32,222 bases of DNA from DATGZX01 sp035296965 (GCA_035296965.1 DATGZX010000261.1:1-32222), one strand, 5' to 3'; shown: positions 1-7,621, counted from the first letter of the stretch. Made by a program: numbers and translations. The notes: generated by a model not told the origin, from the letters alone.

Positions 1-181
1 CCCGGTTTAGTTCCAGCAGCCCGGCCACTCCCCACGCCCGGTACCGCCGCAGCCATACATACCCGGTTTCGCGCGCCACCCCGAAGCTCTGGCACAGCTC
101 CGTCATGGTTTGCTCATCCCGCTCATACTCCAAGACAAACCATAGTTTCTCTTCCATGACACTGCTCGCTTTCCATGGCAT
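1..181 (-). CDS. IS481-family transposase, N-terminal part (runs off window edge)
   Basis: The minus strand reads MPWKASSVMEEKLWFVLEYE and continues without a stop to base 1, giving 60 residues. The N-terminus (MPWK…V-M-E-E-K-L-F) followed by a helix-turn-helix with T-M-T-E-L-C-Q-S-F-G-V and R-E-T-G-Y-V-W-L-R-R-Y is the DNA-binding start of IS481-type DDE transposases. Those proteins are usually about 300-400 residues, so the catalytic DDE domain must lie left of the window. The ATG at 181 is chosen because the family typically starts with MPWK; a second in-frame ATG lies 8 codons later. Upstream (higher coordinates) are two tandem copies of an IS-end-like 23-mer. Seen: the reading frame and HTH motif. 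Known family: IS481 transposases insert by DDE chemistry. Whether the copy is intact cannot be judged here. Confidence 0.8.
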   Translation of the reverse strand, partial: MPWKASSVMEEKLWFVLEYERDEQTMTELCQSFGVARETGYVWLRRYRAWGVAGLLELNR

Positions 182-217
182 GCGCTGTTTGTAACTCGCG
201 CTCGCCATCCTGGGCAG

Positions 218-265
218 TGTCAGGGATGCTCCCGGTCTGTTTTGTCAGGGATGCTCCCGGTCTGT
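218..265. repeat. Tandem duplication of a 23-bp IS-end-like sequence
   Basis: The 23-mer starting TGTCAGGGATGCTCCCGG occurs at 218-240 and again, base for base, at 243-265, a 25-bp period. It lies just upstream of the IS481-type transposase start, and its TGT… start and GGTCTG core resemble IS481 terminal inverted repeats. One copy is probably the element's terminal repeat. The second may be a remnant of an adjacent insertion or a duplicated transposase-binding site. The other IS end lies outside the window. Confidence 0.7.
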
Positions 266-270
266 ACCGT

Positions 271-400
271 TTAGTACCGGGTACCCCCCCCTCCCCCTTT
301 GGCTGCAAAATCTAGAAAACAAAGGATCAATTCTGCGACTATGTGCTAGATCTTTGAGTTTACGGGAGTTACACGCAAAATCTAGAGAACATGGGAGTTA
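271..400 (+). repeat. Dispersed element copy 1, conserved leader block
   Basis: This 130-bp block recurs at 22182-22313. From the CTGCAAAATCTAG motif to the terminal ATGGGAGTTA the two copies differ at only 3 of about 98 positions. The 5' part is a C-run (GTACCCCCCCCTCCCCC type). Inside are two direct copies of CGCAAAATCTAGA-like sequence and an imperfect inverted pair (AAACAAAGGATC against GATCTTTGAGTTT) able to fold into a stem with a ~20-nt loop. The block stops being conserved within a few bases after an ATG at 391. It could be a structured 5' leader, a MITE end, or another repeat family member. Confidence 0.85.
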
Positions 401-721
401 CGGCTCGGCGTCGAGGTCGACGTTCCCTTTTTGGGACTCGGTCGGCATCGGTCCGGCTGTACTTGAGAGCCGGTCTTTCGCCCCGCTTGGGGGCTTATCG
501 GCTTGCCGGCTTTATCCCATGGCTTGCGCCATGGGTGCATCCTTACGCCGCTTCGCGGCTGCCACGGGCCGACGGACGAGCAGACACTGCGCGCTTGCCC
601 GGTTCAGGTTGTCAAAGATCAAGTTTATCTCGTGGATAATATAACTCAGTTAATCTTATCCGGATTGAAGCGTGCCGTCAACAATTACGGTGGGATAGCT
701 GCAGTGTGGGTTCCGGGTTGA
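391..721 (+). pseudogene. Possible frameshifted small ORF in dispersed element copy 1
   Basis: The conserved leader ends at ATG 391. Codons 1-16 keep M-G-V-x3-R-x-G-x2-S-x-F-G-T, as in the ORF at 22304. Further on, codons from about 611 to 695 in a different frame read Y-L-V-D-N…L-x-L-S-x-L-x-R-x-V-N-N, again matching the copy-2 ORF. The two matching parts are in different frames here, and the distance from ATG to the Y-L-x-D-N block is 112 nt longer than in copy 2 (37 codons plus one base). The extra stretch holds hairpins such as CCCATGG…CCATGGG. If the ORF is real, this copy is broken. The alternative is non-coding repeat DNA. Confidence 0.25.
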
Positions 722-733
722 GAGCCTCGCGCT

Positions 734-766
734 CACCCTTTTCGCAAAGAAACATGAAAAAGGGTG
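734..766. repeat. Hairpin at the distal end of dispersed element copy 1
   Basis: CACCCTTTT at 734-742 pairs with AAAAGGGTG at 758-766 around a 15-nt loop and is followed by GGGGCACC. Copy 2 ends the same way, with a different hairpin sequence followed by GGGGCACC. It also lies just past the 3' end of the TIR gene on the minus strand, but no T-run follows, so it is not a standard intrinsic terminator. Confidence 0.55.
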
Positions 767-791
767 GGGCACCAGGCTTACGCTCATCGGC

Positions 792-1382
792 TCATCTCAG
801 TGACGCGCTGCTTCCATGTGAAACGTCAGCCTTTTCGAGAATACGCGTTACAGAACTCACCAAACTCTCAAAACCAGGGTGCGGAATAGACCCGCGCCAA
901 TCGACAAGCCCAGCTGCCTGAATGCGTCTAAATTCCAGAGGTATGGGCACATCCTCGATCAACGCCGGAACCAGAATATGCCGTCTTGCGCTTTCGGCAG
1001 CCTCGGCTTTCACCCAGTCTGAAGACACGGAAGCGCTTGACCAAAGGACAATCACGCATTTGGCGGAGTCCAAAGCGTACTCGATCACCTGATCAAAAGT
1101 TTGTCCGGGCAAAATCTTGCGATCCCACCAAACCGCCCACCCTTTGGCCGAGAGTGCCGAGGCCAACGCTTGAGCGGTTGGCCTGTCCGGCGTGGCGTAG
1201 CTGAGAAAGATATCAGTGGCCGTGGCTACGGCATCTGACGCAGCACCTGGCGCAATATCACGCGTCGCTTGGCTAGGCTGTGATTGCAGTGGCTCGAGTG
1301 GCTCAACAGCTTTGGAGCGGCTGTGAAAGAACCAGACAGCTACAGCGAACAGCAGCCCGAGCACTAGTAACCAATAAACCAT
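792..1382 (-). CDS. Membrane-anchored TIR-domain protein
   Basis: A 196-aa protein with one N-terminal membrane segment (residues ~2-19), a Pro/Gln/Ala-rich linker (20-55), and a TIR domain (~57-185). The TIR signatures are D-I-F-L-S-Y-A (57-63), W-W-D-R-K-I-L-P-G (85-93), and C-V-I-V-L-W-S-S-A-S followed by W123-V-K-A-E127, which is the WxxxE arrangement holding the catalytic glutamate in NADase TIRs. Bacterial TIR domains act either as NAD+-cleaving effectors, often in anti-phage systems, or as scaffolds. The sequence keeps the catalytic Glu but does not decide between these. The ATG at 1382 is chosen because the membrane helix starts directly there; an in-frame extension to 1532 adds only hydrophilic sequence. 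No partner effector, sensor or NLR gene is adjacent, although mobile-element DNA is. Confidence 0.8.
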   Translation of the reverse strand: MVYWLLVLGLLFAVAVWFFHSRSKAVEPLEPLQSQPSQATRDIAPGAASDAVATATDIFLSYATPDRPTAQALASALSAKGWAVWWDRKILPGQTFDQVIEYALDSAKCVIVLWSSASVSSDWVKAEAAESARRHILVPALIEDVPIPLEFRRIQAAGLVDWRGSIPHPGFESLVSSVTRILEKADVSHGSSASLR

Positions 1383-1706
1383 GACCCCAATTGTACTGCC
1401 CTTCCATATCGCGCTTCCAGAGTGACCTCGACCTTGACCATTTGCGGCCCAACGACAGTCATCAGCTGTTTTGTGAGTCTGTTGGATCGCAGGGTTCGCC
1501 CGCCCGCGCAACATCGACACGGAGGAATACATGGGTCTGATGTTTGGATGACACGCCGATGATCTTCATGACCCCCGCGAGAGGTTTGAGATATGTGTGA
1601 TCCATCGCGCCGCGACAGGGATACGACGGGTGCGAGGGGCATAGCTTGCTGGGTGCGTGCCACTTTCCTGGTCGTCCGTTCGGAAACTATCCAGAAACTG
1701 GCGATT
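1383..1706. other. 324-bp intergenic region, possible weak -24/-12 element
   Basis: No gene was found between the TIR gene and archaemetzincin. On the minus strand at 1662-1647 the sequence TGGCAC-GCACC-CAGCA has a perfect -24 hexamer and the GG-N10-GC spacing of a sigma-54 promoter, but a poor -12 half (CAGCA rather than TTGCA). It would fire toward the TIR gene with a leader of about 250 nt. A single degenerate match is weak evidence. Confidence 0.2.
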
Positions 1707-2261
1707 TCAGATCATCGGCGCCGACTGAACTTGCGTCAGCGGGATCGCAACGGCGCGGCAGGCGGCGCACAGCGCGCTTTCCTTGAGGTCGATCCACTCC
1801 ACGGCGTGGGAGGAGGCCATGACACAGCGGTAGTCCTCGCAGTGAGTCAGGTTCAGAGTGTGGCCCACCTCGTGAACCGCCTCCTTTATTAAGCGCTGGC
1901 GAAACAGTTCGCGGTCGGGCGCCAGGCCATAGAACTCCTGGCGCAGCCGGTGAGCTGAGACCACGGCGCAGGGGCCACCCATTTGTGCCTCGCCGAAAAC
2001 GAAAGTGAGAATCGGGATGTAGAGATCGACGGCGCTGATGCCCAGCATTCGCCAGGTGTCCGTGGTAAGAAAAGTCTGCATGCGCTGCAGGATTTCCGAG
2101 GAGTGGTACTGCTGCCGCTCTCCGTGGAAGGCGAACTCTGGATCCAGCCGGAGAGGGAGCACTTTGCAGGGGACGCGAAAGGTTTCTTCGATGGCGGGAC
2201 GAAGATCCTTCAGCAGCCCGTCATCTATATTCCCGATCGGCAAGATGTGCAGCAGCTTCAT
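1707..2261 (-). CDS. amzA: Archaemetzincin-type zinc metalloprotease
   Basis: A 184-aa protein with the zinc-protease motif H130-E-V-G-H134-T-L-N-L-T-H140-C141, where three His bind the catalytic zinc and Glu131 is the general base. Four cysteines follow (C141, C146, C165, C168; the last pair as C-A-A-C) and form the structural second zinc site that defines archaemetzincins. M148 after C146 is the family's Met-turn. Length is normal for the family (~180-200 aa). No signal peptide is present, so a cytosolic peptidase is expected; natural substrates of the family are poorly known. It starts 24 nt after the stop of the sigma-54 response regulator and is the last gene of the HybA-HybB-kinase-regulator string. 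The Shine-Dalgarno sequence is weak. Confidence 0.93.
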   Translation of the reverse strand: MKLLHILPIGNIDDGLLKDLRPAIEETFRVPCKVLPLRLDPEFAFHGERQQYHSSEILQRMQTFLTTDTWRMLGISAVDLYIPILTFVFGEAQMGGPCAVVSAHRLRQEFYGLAPDRELFRQRLIKEAVHEVGHTLNLTHCEDYRCVMASSHAVEWIDLKESALCAACRAVAIPLTQVQSAPMI

Positions 2262-2285
2262 CGCGTGGCTTCATCAGGCCGGGCT

Positions 2286-3656
2286 TCAATGGGTCTCGAC
2301 AGGAGTACGAGTCCACCCGTATTTCTTGAGCTTGTGGTAGAGAGTGACGCGGTCGATATCGAGGATCGCCGCGGCGTGGCTCTGATTGCCTCCACATTCC
2401 TCGACCACGCGCAGGATGTGGGCGCGCTCCATTTCCTCCAGTTTCTTGCCAGAGGCGCTGGCGGCAGACACGTTTTGGGGCTTGAAGATGAAGTCCGGTT
2501 CATGCAGTTCCGGCTCCTGTCCCACAACCATGGCGCGCTCGACCGCGTTCTCCAGTTCGCGAACGTTGCCCAGCCACGGTTGCTGTTGCAATTGATTCAT
2601 GGCCGCGGGCGAAACCCTCGTGATGCGTTTGTTCATGGCTAGGGAGAACTTGCGTATGAAATGGTCGACGAGCGGAGGGATATCCTCCCGACGTTCGCGC
2701 AGCGGCGGCAGTTCGATGCGGAAAACGTTGAGCCGGTAGAAAAGGTCGGGACGGAACTTGCCCTCCTCGATCAATTTTTCCAGATCCTTGTTGGTGGCGG
2801 CGATGCAGCGGAAGTCCACTTTGATGATCTGGTTGCCGCCCACGCGGGTGATTTCGCGCTCCTGCAGAACGCGCAGCAAGTCGGTCTGCGTCTTGAGGGT
2901 GATGTCGCCGATTTCGTCGAGGAACACGGTTCCACCCTCGGCGATTTCGAATTTTCCTTTCTTGCGGTACTGGGCGCCGGTGAACGCGCCTTTTTCGTGT
3001 CCGAAGAGTTCGCTTTCGAGCAGGGTCTCGGTCAGAGCGCCGCAGTGAATGACCACCAGTGGATGAAATCTTCGGGTGCTGGCCTGATGGATCGCGCGTG
3101 CTACCAGTTCCTTGCCAGTGCCGCTTTCGCCCGTGACCAGCACGGTAGCGTCAGTGGGACCAACCGTCTCGATCGCGTCGAAGATCTTGCGCATGGGACC
3201 GCTCTGGCCGATCAGCTCTCCCGGTCGCGAGACTTCGGCGACGGTTTCACGCAAAAGTATGTTCTCCTGGGCCGTGCGTTTATGCGCCAGCGCGTTCTTC
3301 ACCAGGTGCGCGATCTCATCCGGGTCGAGGGGCTTGGTCACGTAGTCATAGGCGCCGTTTTTCAGGGCCGTGACGGCAGTCTCGACCGAGGCATAGCCAG
3401 TCATGATAATTACGATGAGTTCGGGGTCGACTTCGTGCATGCGGCGCTGCAGTTCGATTCCATCGGTGCCATGCATCTTGATATCGACCAGCGCCGCGTC
3501 CCAGCGCTGTTCCGCCAGCCGGGTCAGTGCGTCGCTCGCGTTTTCTACCGTGGTGACGTCGTAGCCTTCTTCGCGAAACCATTTGCCCAGCGAGTCCCGC
3601 ACGCTCAGTTCGTCGTCCACAATCAGCAGTTTTCCTTGTGTACTCACTTCAATCAC
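2286..3656 (-). CDS. Sigma-54-dependent response regulator (NtrC family)
   Basis: A 456-aa protein with a receiver domain (~8-122; phospho-acceptor D58, acidic pair D14-D15, T86, K108), an AAA+ sigma-54 activation domain (~146-375), and a Fis-type helix-turn-helix (~410-447). The AAA+ domain shows the Walker A G-E-S-G-T-G-K (176-182), the sigma-54 contact loop G-A-F-T-G-A (223-228), the Walker B F-L-D-E-I-G-D (245-251), and the arginine-finger region (F-R-x-D-L-F-Y-R-L-N). All catalytic elements are present. The GTG start overlaps the kinase stop (GTGA), so translation is coupled to the upstream histidine kinase, its obvious partner. It would activate sigma-54 promoters in response to the heme-sensor kinase. 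No convincing -24/-12 site was found before the hybA-like or cytochrome genes. Confidence 0.95.
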   Translation of the reverse strand: MIEVSTQGKLLIVDDELSVRDSLGKWFREEGYDVTTVENASDALTRLAEQRWDAALVDIKMHGTDGIELQRRMHEVDPELIVIIMTGYASVETAVTALKNGAYDYVTKPLDPDEIAHLVKNALAHKRTAQENILLRETVAEVSRPGELIGQSGPMRKIFDAIETVGPTDATVLVTGESGTGKELVARAIHQASTRRFHPLVVIHCGALTETLLESELFGHEKGAFTGAQYRKKGKFEIAEGGTVFLDEIGDITLKTQTDLLRVLQEREITRVGGNQIIKVDFRCIAATNKDLEKLIEEGKFRPDLFYRLNVFRIELPPLRERREDIPPLVDHFIRKFSLAMNKRITRVSPAAMNQLQQQPWLGNVRELENAVERAMVVGQEPELHEPDFIFKPQNVSAASASGKKLEEMERAHILRVVEECGGNQSHAAAILDIDRVTLYHKLKKYGWTRTPVETH

Positions 3657-5323
3657 CTCACCTTCATCGCGTTGCCGACGGCTGCCAGCGCAGCATCATT
3701 CGCGTGAGCCGGCAGGGTTACGGTGAAGGTCGTGCCCCGGCCCAACTCGGATTCGACTTCGATGCGTCCGTTATGCCGCTCCACGATGCCGCGGCTGATG
3801 GCCAAGCCCAGCCCGACTCCGTGGCCACTTTCTTTCGTCGTAAGAAAAGGTTCGAAGATCTGGGGCAACACGTCGGGAGCAATGCCGGCTCCGTCGTCGC
3901 GCACCTGGATCTTGATTTCAGTTTCATGGTTACTTGGCCGAATTTCGATCCATAGATTGCCGCCCCGGGGCATGGCGTCGATGGCGTTCATGATCAATGC
4001 CAGGAAGACTTGTTCCATCTGCGCAGGATCGCAGGGAACGCGCGGCAGATCTTCGGCAAGGTTCAATTGCAATTGGATTCCGACCAGCTCCAATTGATGC
4101 CGCACCAGCAGCAGGCACCGATCAATCACGGCATGCAGATCGGTAGGCTGCACGTTCATGGGGGCGGTGCGCGAAAGAGTGAGCAGGTTCTTGACCAGTT
4201 CGCCGCAGCGCCGGCTTTCGGCGGCGATCAGTTCCAGACATTGCATCGCCTCCTCTTTTTTTTCATGCTCGGCGCGGCCAGAGGCCACCCACTTCTGCAG
4301 AAGTTTGGCATAAGTCAGAATGCCCGAGAGCGGGTTGTTCACCTCGTGGGCCACGACGGCCGCCATCTTTCCGATGGAGGCCATTTTTTCCACATGCAGG
4401 ACGTGCTCGTGGGCGCGCTTCAGCTCTTTCGTCTTCTGCTCGACGCGATCTTCGAGGGTCTCGGCCCAGGTAACGATTTCTTCATTGGCCGCGCGCAACT
4501 GCAGGCTCATGCTGTTGAACGAATGCGCTAGGTCCCCCACCTCGTCGTGCGATCCCACCTCGATCTGGTACCCAAGATTTCCCTGCGAGAGATGCTCGGT
4601 GCCGTTCTTGAGCGCCTTGATGGGTTCGCCTACCACTCGCCATACGAATAACCAGCTCAATACCGCCACAATCAACATTGCCCCCGCGGTGTAAAGGAAC
4701 ATGCGGGCGCTGCTGTCGGCGAGCTGCACATCAGCTTTGGTCAGAGAAAGATTTGTGTCCAGCACGCCCAGAACTTGCTGGCCGGCGGGATGCGCGTGGC
4801 AGGCAGCGTTCGAGCAGGCTGGCTGATTTTCGATGGGAGTGATAATTCCGAGCACCCGGTGGCCTCCGCCATTGCGATAAATGCGAAAGCGATCAGGGCG
4901 ATTCAGGCGTGCCAGGGGCTGCGATTGGGTGTGGCAGCCATAGCAGGCTTCGTGGGTTTTGTCGAGGACGTGGCTGACTTCCGAGGGATCGGTGGAGTAG
5001 CTGATCCGCCCCTCCTGGTCAAAGATACGAACCTTCACCATGCCGGGCTCGTCTGCGATGGTTTGAATGGCGTGGTAGAGTCCCTCGCGATCGTTGCGCA
5101 GCATGTAGTAGGTGGCGCTGTGCTTGATCACGTCGCTGACCCGTTCAGCGCTGGCCAGCGTGGCTTCCTCCAGGTGCTGGCGATGCAATCGGATATTCAT
5201 GTATCCGAGGAGCGCGAAAATCACGATCATGACTGCGAACAGAGACAAGATCAACTTCGCACTGATGCTGTTGGTCAGCCACTTCCATCCCAGATCGACG
5301 CGAATTGACTCAGTCTCCGGCAT
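3653..5323 (-). CDS. Sensor histidine kinase with periplasmic c-type heme motifs
   Basis: A 556-aa kinase with TM1 (~22-44), an extracytoplasmic sensor (~45-206), TM2 (~207-229), a HAMP domain (~230-283), HisKA with H326 in V-A-H-E-V-N-N-P-L, and HATPase_c (N446 in the N-box, D-D-G-A-G-I 477-482, G-x-G-V-G-L-G-L near 500-507). The sensor carries two heme c attachment motifs: C127-Y-G-C130-H131 (CxxCH) and C170-x4-C175-H176 (the rarer CX4CH). Covalent heme in a periplasmic sensor is known in some kinases of metal-reducing and anaerobic bacteria and suggests sensing of redox state, O2 or NO. The ligand is not visible here. The start overlaps the end of the NrfD-like gene by 14 bp, and the stop overlaps the response-regulator start. 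All catalytic boxes are intact. Confidence 0.93.
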   Translation of the reverse strand: MPETESIRVDLGWKWLTNSISAKLILSLFAVMIVIFALLGYMNIRLHRQHLEEATLASAERVSDVIKHSATYYMLRNDREGLYHAIQTIADEPGMVKVRIFDQEGRISYSTDPSEVSHVLDKTHEACYGCHTQSQPLARLNRPDRFRIYRNGGGHRVLGIITPIENQPACSNAACHAHPAGQQVLGVLDTNLSLTKADVQLADSSARMFLYTAGAMLIVAVLSWLFVWRVVGEPIKALKNGTEHLSQGNLGYQIEVGSHDEVGDLAHSFNSMSLQLRAANEEIVTWAETLEDRVEQKTKELKRAHEHVLHVEKMASIGKMAAVVAHEVNNPLSGILTYAKLLQKWVASGRAEHEKKEEAMQCLELIAAESRRCGELVKNLLTLSRTAPMNVQPTDLHAVIDRCLLLVRHQLELVGIQLQLNLAEDLPRVPCDPAQMEQVFLALIMNAIDAMPRGGNLWIEIRPSNHETEIKIQVRDDGAGIAPDVLPQIFEPFLTTKESGHGVGLGLAISRGIVERHNGRIEVESELGRGTTFTVTLPAHANDAALAAVGNAMKVR

Positions 5324-6491
5324 GGCCTAACACCGCTGTCGCCGCCATGGGCCCGGTTTCGGTCCGCAGGCGCTGCTCCCCCGCGTGTGTTTCTTTGGGA
5401 AAGATGGGTAGGTACTTCACCGCCAACCCAAACAGGGCGAAGCCGGCGGCAATAATCATGAGGGTCACGGAGAACTCCGTCCACTTGGGAACGTAGTGAT
5501 GCCCGACGTAAGTCTCAAAGCCCGTGAGGCTGACATTGAGCCGGTTCGTGATGAAGCCGAGCACAGTAAAGATTGAGGCGAGATACAAGCCGTTGGGCGA
5601 TAGCCTGACCTTCTTGAAGCTGAGCATGGTGATGGGAATTACGAAGGCCAGCGCCAGTTCTAGCCACAGGAAGTACGCTTCGTAGCTGGGTTTTATGATT
5701 TGTCCCAGCAGGCCGCGATGGAAGAAATCTTCGAAGCGCAGCAACGCATTGACCCAAAGAGCCACCAGCAATGCGCCCCCAAGTTCGACGAGAACCGGCA
5801 GTTCAAGGTGACGGCCAAAGGCCTTGGCACTTTGCGTGGACTCGAAGATCGTCATGGCCAGGCCGACTGCAATCGCCGATCCGAAAAAGAGGAACGGCAG
5901 GGCCGGTGTGTACCAGAAGGGATGCAGCTTGCTCGGCATGATCAGATAGAGTGCTCCGAGCGAACTCTGGTGCAGGGTGGAGAGCAGGATGCCCAAGATG
6001 ACCAGCACGGCATAAATTTTCTTAATCCACTTGATGGGAGTCTTCAGGTTGAAGCGCTCCAGCACGTTGGGAAGGAATTCGAAGAAAAGCACGGTGGTGT
6101 AGGCCATCACGCACATTCCCACCTCGAACATGACCGAGTGCGGGTTCATGTAGATGAGCTGATGCCAGATGTACCAGGGGCGGCCAAGATCGAACAACAG
6201 CCCAACGATGAAGAGTAAATAGCCCAGGAACGCTGTCAGCACGGCCGGGCGCACAACACTGTGCAGGCGCTCGACGTTGAACAGGTAGACCGCACCAATC
6301 ACGCAGAAGCCGCCAGCCGCCAGCATGACCCCGCACAGGCAGTCGAAACCGATCCAGAGTCCCCAGGGAAACTGGTCCGTCATGTTGGAAACCGCGCCCA
6401 AGCCGCGGAAATATCGAATAAATGCGGAGTACAGGCCCAAGCCCATGATCACCAGGAATACCGCTCGCCAGAAGGTCAGCTTGGACTTCAT
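5310..6491 (-). CDS. NrfD/HybB/PsrC-family integral membrane quinone-interacting subunit
   Basis: A 393-aa, highly hydrophobic protein with roughly 9-10 membrane helices, of the NrfD/HybB type. Its N-terminal region has W-G-L-W-I-G-F-D-x-x-C-G-V, and later P-W-Y-I-W-H and H-Q-S-S-L-G-A segments, as seen in the hydrogenase-2 and tetrathionate/polysulfide reductase family. Known members pass electrons between the quinone pool and an iron-sulfur subunit. The ATG overlaps the stop of the ferredoxin gene by four bases (ATGA), so the two are translationally coupled and probably form one complex. No hydrogenase or molybdopterin catalytic subunit is present in the window, so the complex's electron donor or acceptor is unknown. 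The adjacent cytochrome c gene is a candidate partner (inference). Confidence 0.9.
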   Translation of the reverse strand: MKSKLTFWRAVFLVIMGLGLYSAFIRYFRGLGAVSNMTDQFPWGLWIGFDCLCGVMLAAGGFCVIGAVYLFNVERLHSVVRPAVLTAFLGYLLFIVGLLFDLGRPWYIWHQLIYMNPHSVMFEVGMCVMAYTTVLFFEFLPNVLERFNLKTPIKWIKKIYAVLVILGILLSTLHQSSLGALYLIMPSKLHPFWYTPALPFLFFGSAIAVGLAMTIFESTQSAKAFGRHLELPVLVELGGALLVALWVNALLRFEDFFHRGLLGQIIKPSYEAYFLWLELALAFVIPITMLSFKKVRLSPNGLYLASIFTVLGFITNRLNVSLTGFETYVGHHYVPKWTEFSVTLMIIAAGFALFGLAVKYLPIFPKETHAGEQRLRTETGPMAATAVLGHAGD

Positions 6492-7267
6492 CGCGCGCTC
6501 CCGGTCTTCTTTTGTTCTTGTTCTTGTGCTTCAGCGGCGGCTACTTCTTCGCGGCGATGCGAAATCCAATAAATGCCTCCCAGCACCAACGACCACACCG
6601 GGATAAAGTCTGGAACTTTCGACATCACCTTGCCCGTGTATTCGGGCATCGGAGTGTCGCCGATTTTGGCCGACGCGGGATAGCCGTACTCTTCGACGTT
6701 TACGCTGGAAAGAATCAGGACGCAGGTTCCGCCAACCTCATTAAGGCCATAAATGCGAGGCAGGTAAGTGGATGGACTTTGACGGATGCGGTCCTGCGCT
6801 TCTTTAACAAGGTCGTCGCGGTCTCCGAACTTCGTGGCGCCGGTGGGACAGATCTCGGCGCATGCCGTCTGCTTGCCCGCCAGCACGCGATCTGGGCACA
6901 TAATGCATTTGCGGACCCGCGGATTCAGCGAGTGCCACTCGTACTTCGGCTGGGCAAACGCGCAGGCTACCATGCAATAGCGGCAGCCAATGCACTTCCA
7001 GACGTCGTAGACGACTGGGCCTTCCTTGGTCTTATGGAAGGCGCCGACGGGACAAGCTGAGGCGCACGCGGGATGCTCGCAGTGCATGCACAGGCGGCGC
7101 ATGAATTTGTCGTCCTTGGTCAGAACGACCGTGTATTTATGTTCCGATTGCACTGATTCCGCGGCTACCGTGTCGTCGTACGGCAGCTTGTTCTGCTGCG
7201 CGCAGCCAGCTTCACACTGCTTGCAGCCGATGCACATCGTCGCGTCATACAGCAGGGCCTTGCTCAT
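6488..7267 (-). CDS. HybA-like four-[4Fe-4S] ferredoxin subunit with C-terminal membrane anchor
   Basis: A 259-aa protein with 16 cysteines in four clusters, numbered from the start used here: C12/15/18/22, C60/63/68/72, C92/95/98/102 and C121/124/136/140. This is the HybA/DmsB/NrfC pattern of an electron-wire subunit. A single hydrophobic helix near residues 219-236 with a basic tail anchors it, as in HybA. No Tat or Sec signal is visible at the N-terminus. The ATG at 7267 is preferred over the one at 7273: the GGAG Shine-Dalgarno is 9 nt from the former and only 3 nt from the latter. The gene is coupled to the NrfD-like gene by an ATGA overlap and heads the operon that continues through the heme-sensor kinase, regulator and archaemetzincin. 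Confidence 0.9.
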   Translation of the reverse strand: MSKALLYDATMCIGCKQCEAGCAQQNKLPYDDTVAAESVQSEHKYTVVLTKDDKFMRRLCMHCEHPACASACPVGAFHKTKEGPVVYDVWKCIGCRYCMVACAFAQPKYEWHSLNPRVRKCIMCPDRVLAGKQTACAEICPTGATKFGDRDDLVKEAQDRIRQSPSTYLPRIYGLNEVGGTCVLILSSVNVEEYGYPASAKIGDTPMPEYTGKVMSKVPDFIPVWSLVLGGIYWISHRREEVAAAEAQEQEQKKTGSAR

Positions 7268-7387
7268 GGGCATTTACTCCGGGTTGCTCCCAAGTGGTAC
7301 TTCCGTTCCAGCGGAATGAGGTACGAGGTAAACGTATGCTGGGTCGGAACCGACTTGGGAACCGTACAGAACAGCTTGGGCGGACCG

Positions 7388-7433
7388 ACTGTGAAAAAAG
7401 AAACGGGTCCGGAGAGGTGTGCACCCGGACCCG
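7388..7433 (-). terminator. Intrinsic terminator of the cytochrome c gene
   Basis: A perfect 9-bp GC-rich stem, CGGGTCCGG at 7404-7412 pairing with CCGGACCCG at 7425-7433, with a 12-nt loop. Read on the minus strand it is followed at once by TTTCTTTTTT. This is a textbook rho-independent terminator about 190 nt past the cytochrome c stop, and it separates that gene from the hybA-like operon. The rest of 7268-7621 holds no gene that could be supported. Confidence 0.8.
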
Positions 7434-7621
7434 GGAGGGCTGTTCCATCCTGAAAAGCGAAGAGGGGAGGAGATTCCCGGCTGGCTACGGAGCGGTCGAG
7501 TTTCCGTTCCGTCCGCCGAATTGAGCCGGACATCTTCATACTCACCCTCACGCCTTCCTCGCAGCTGCCAACAATTTGAATCGGCGACAGCGGCGATGCG
7601 CTAAGAGGAACTGCCAAATGT

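Noticed and set aside
218..265. CRISPR-like tandem repeat
   Set aside because: Only two units with a 2-nt gap, no spacers, adjacent to a transposase; fits an IS end.
734..766. Intrinsic terminator for the TIR gene
   Set aside because: The stem is good but no T-run follows on the minus strand; a matching position in copy 2 suggests it belongs to the dispersed element.
2661..3707. 348-codon plus-strand open frame antisense to the sigma-54 regulator
   Set aside because: It mirrors codon positions of a gene with full receiver, AAA+ and HTH motifs; the product has no domain and no RBS.
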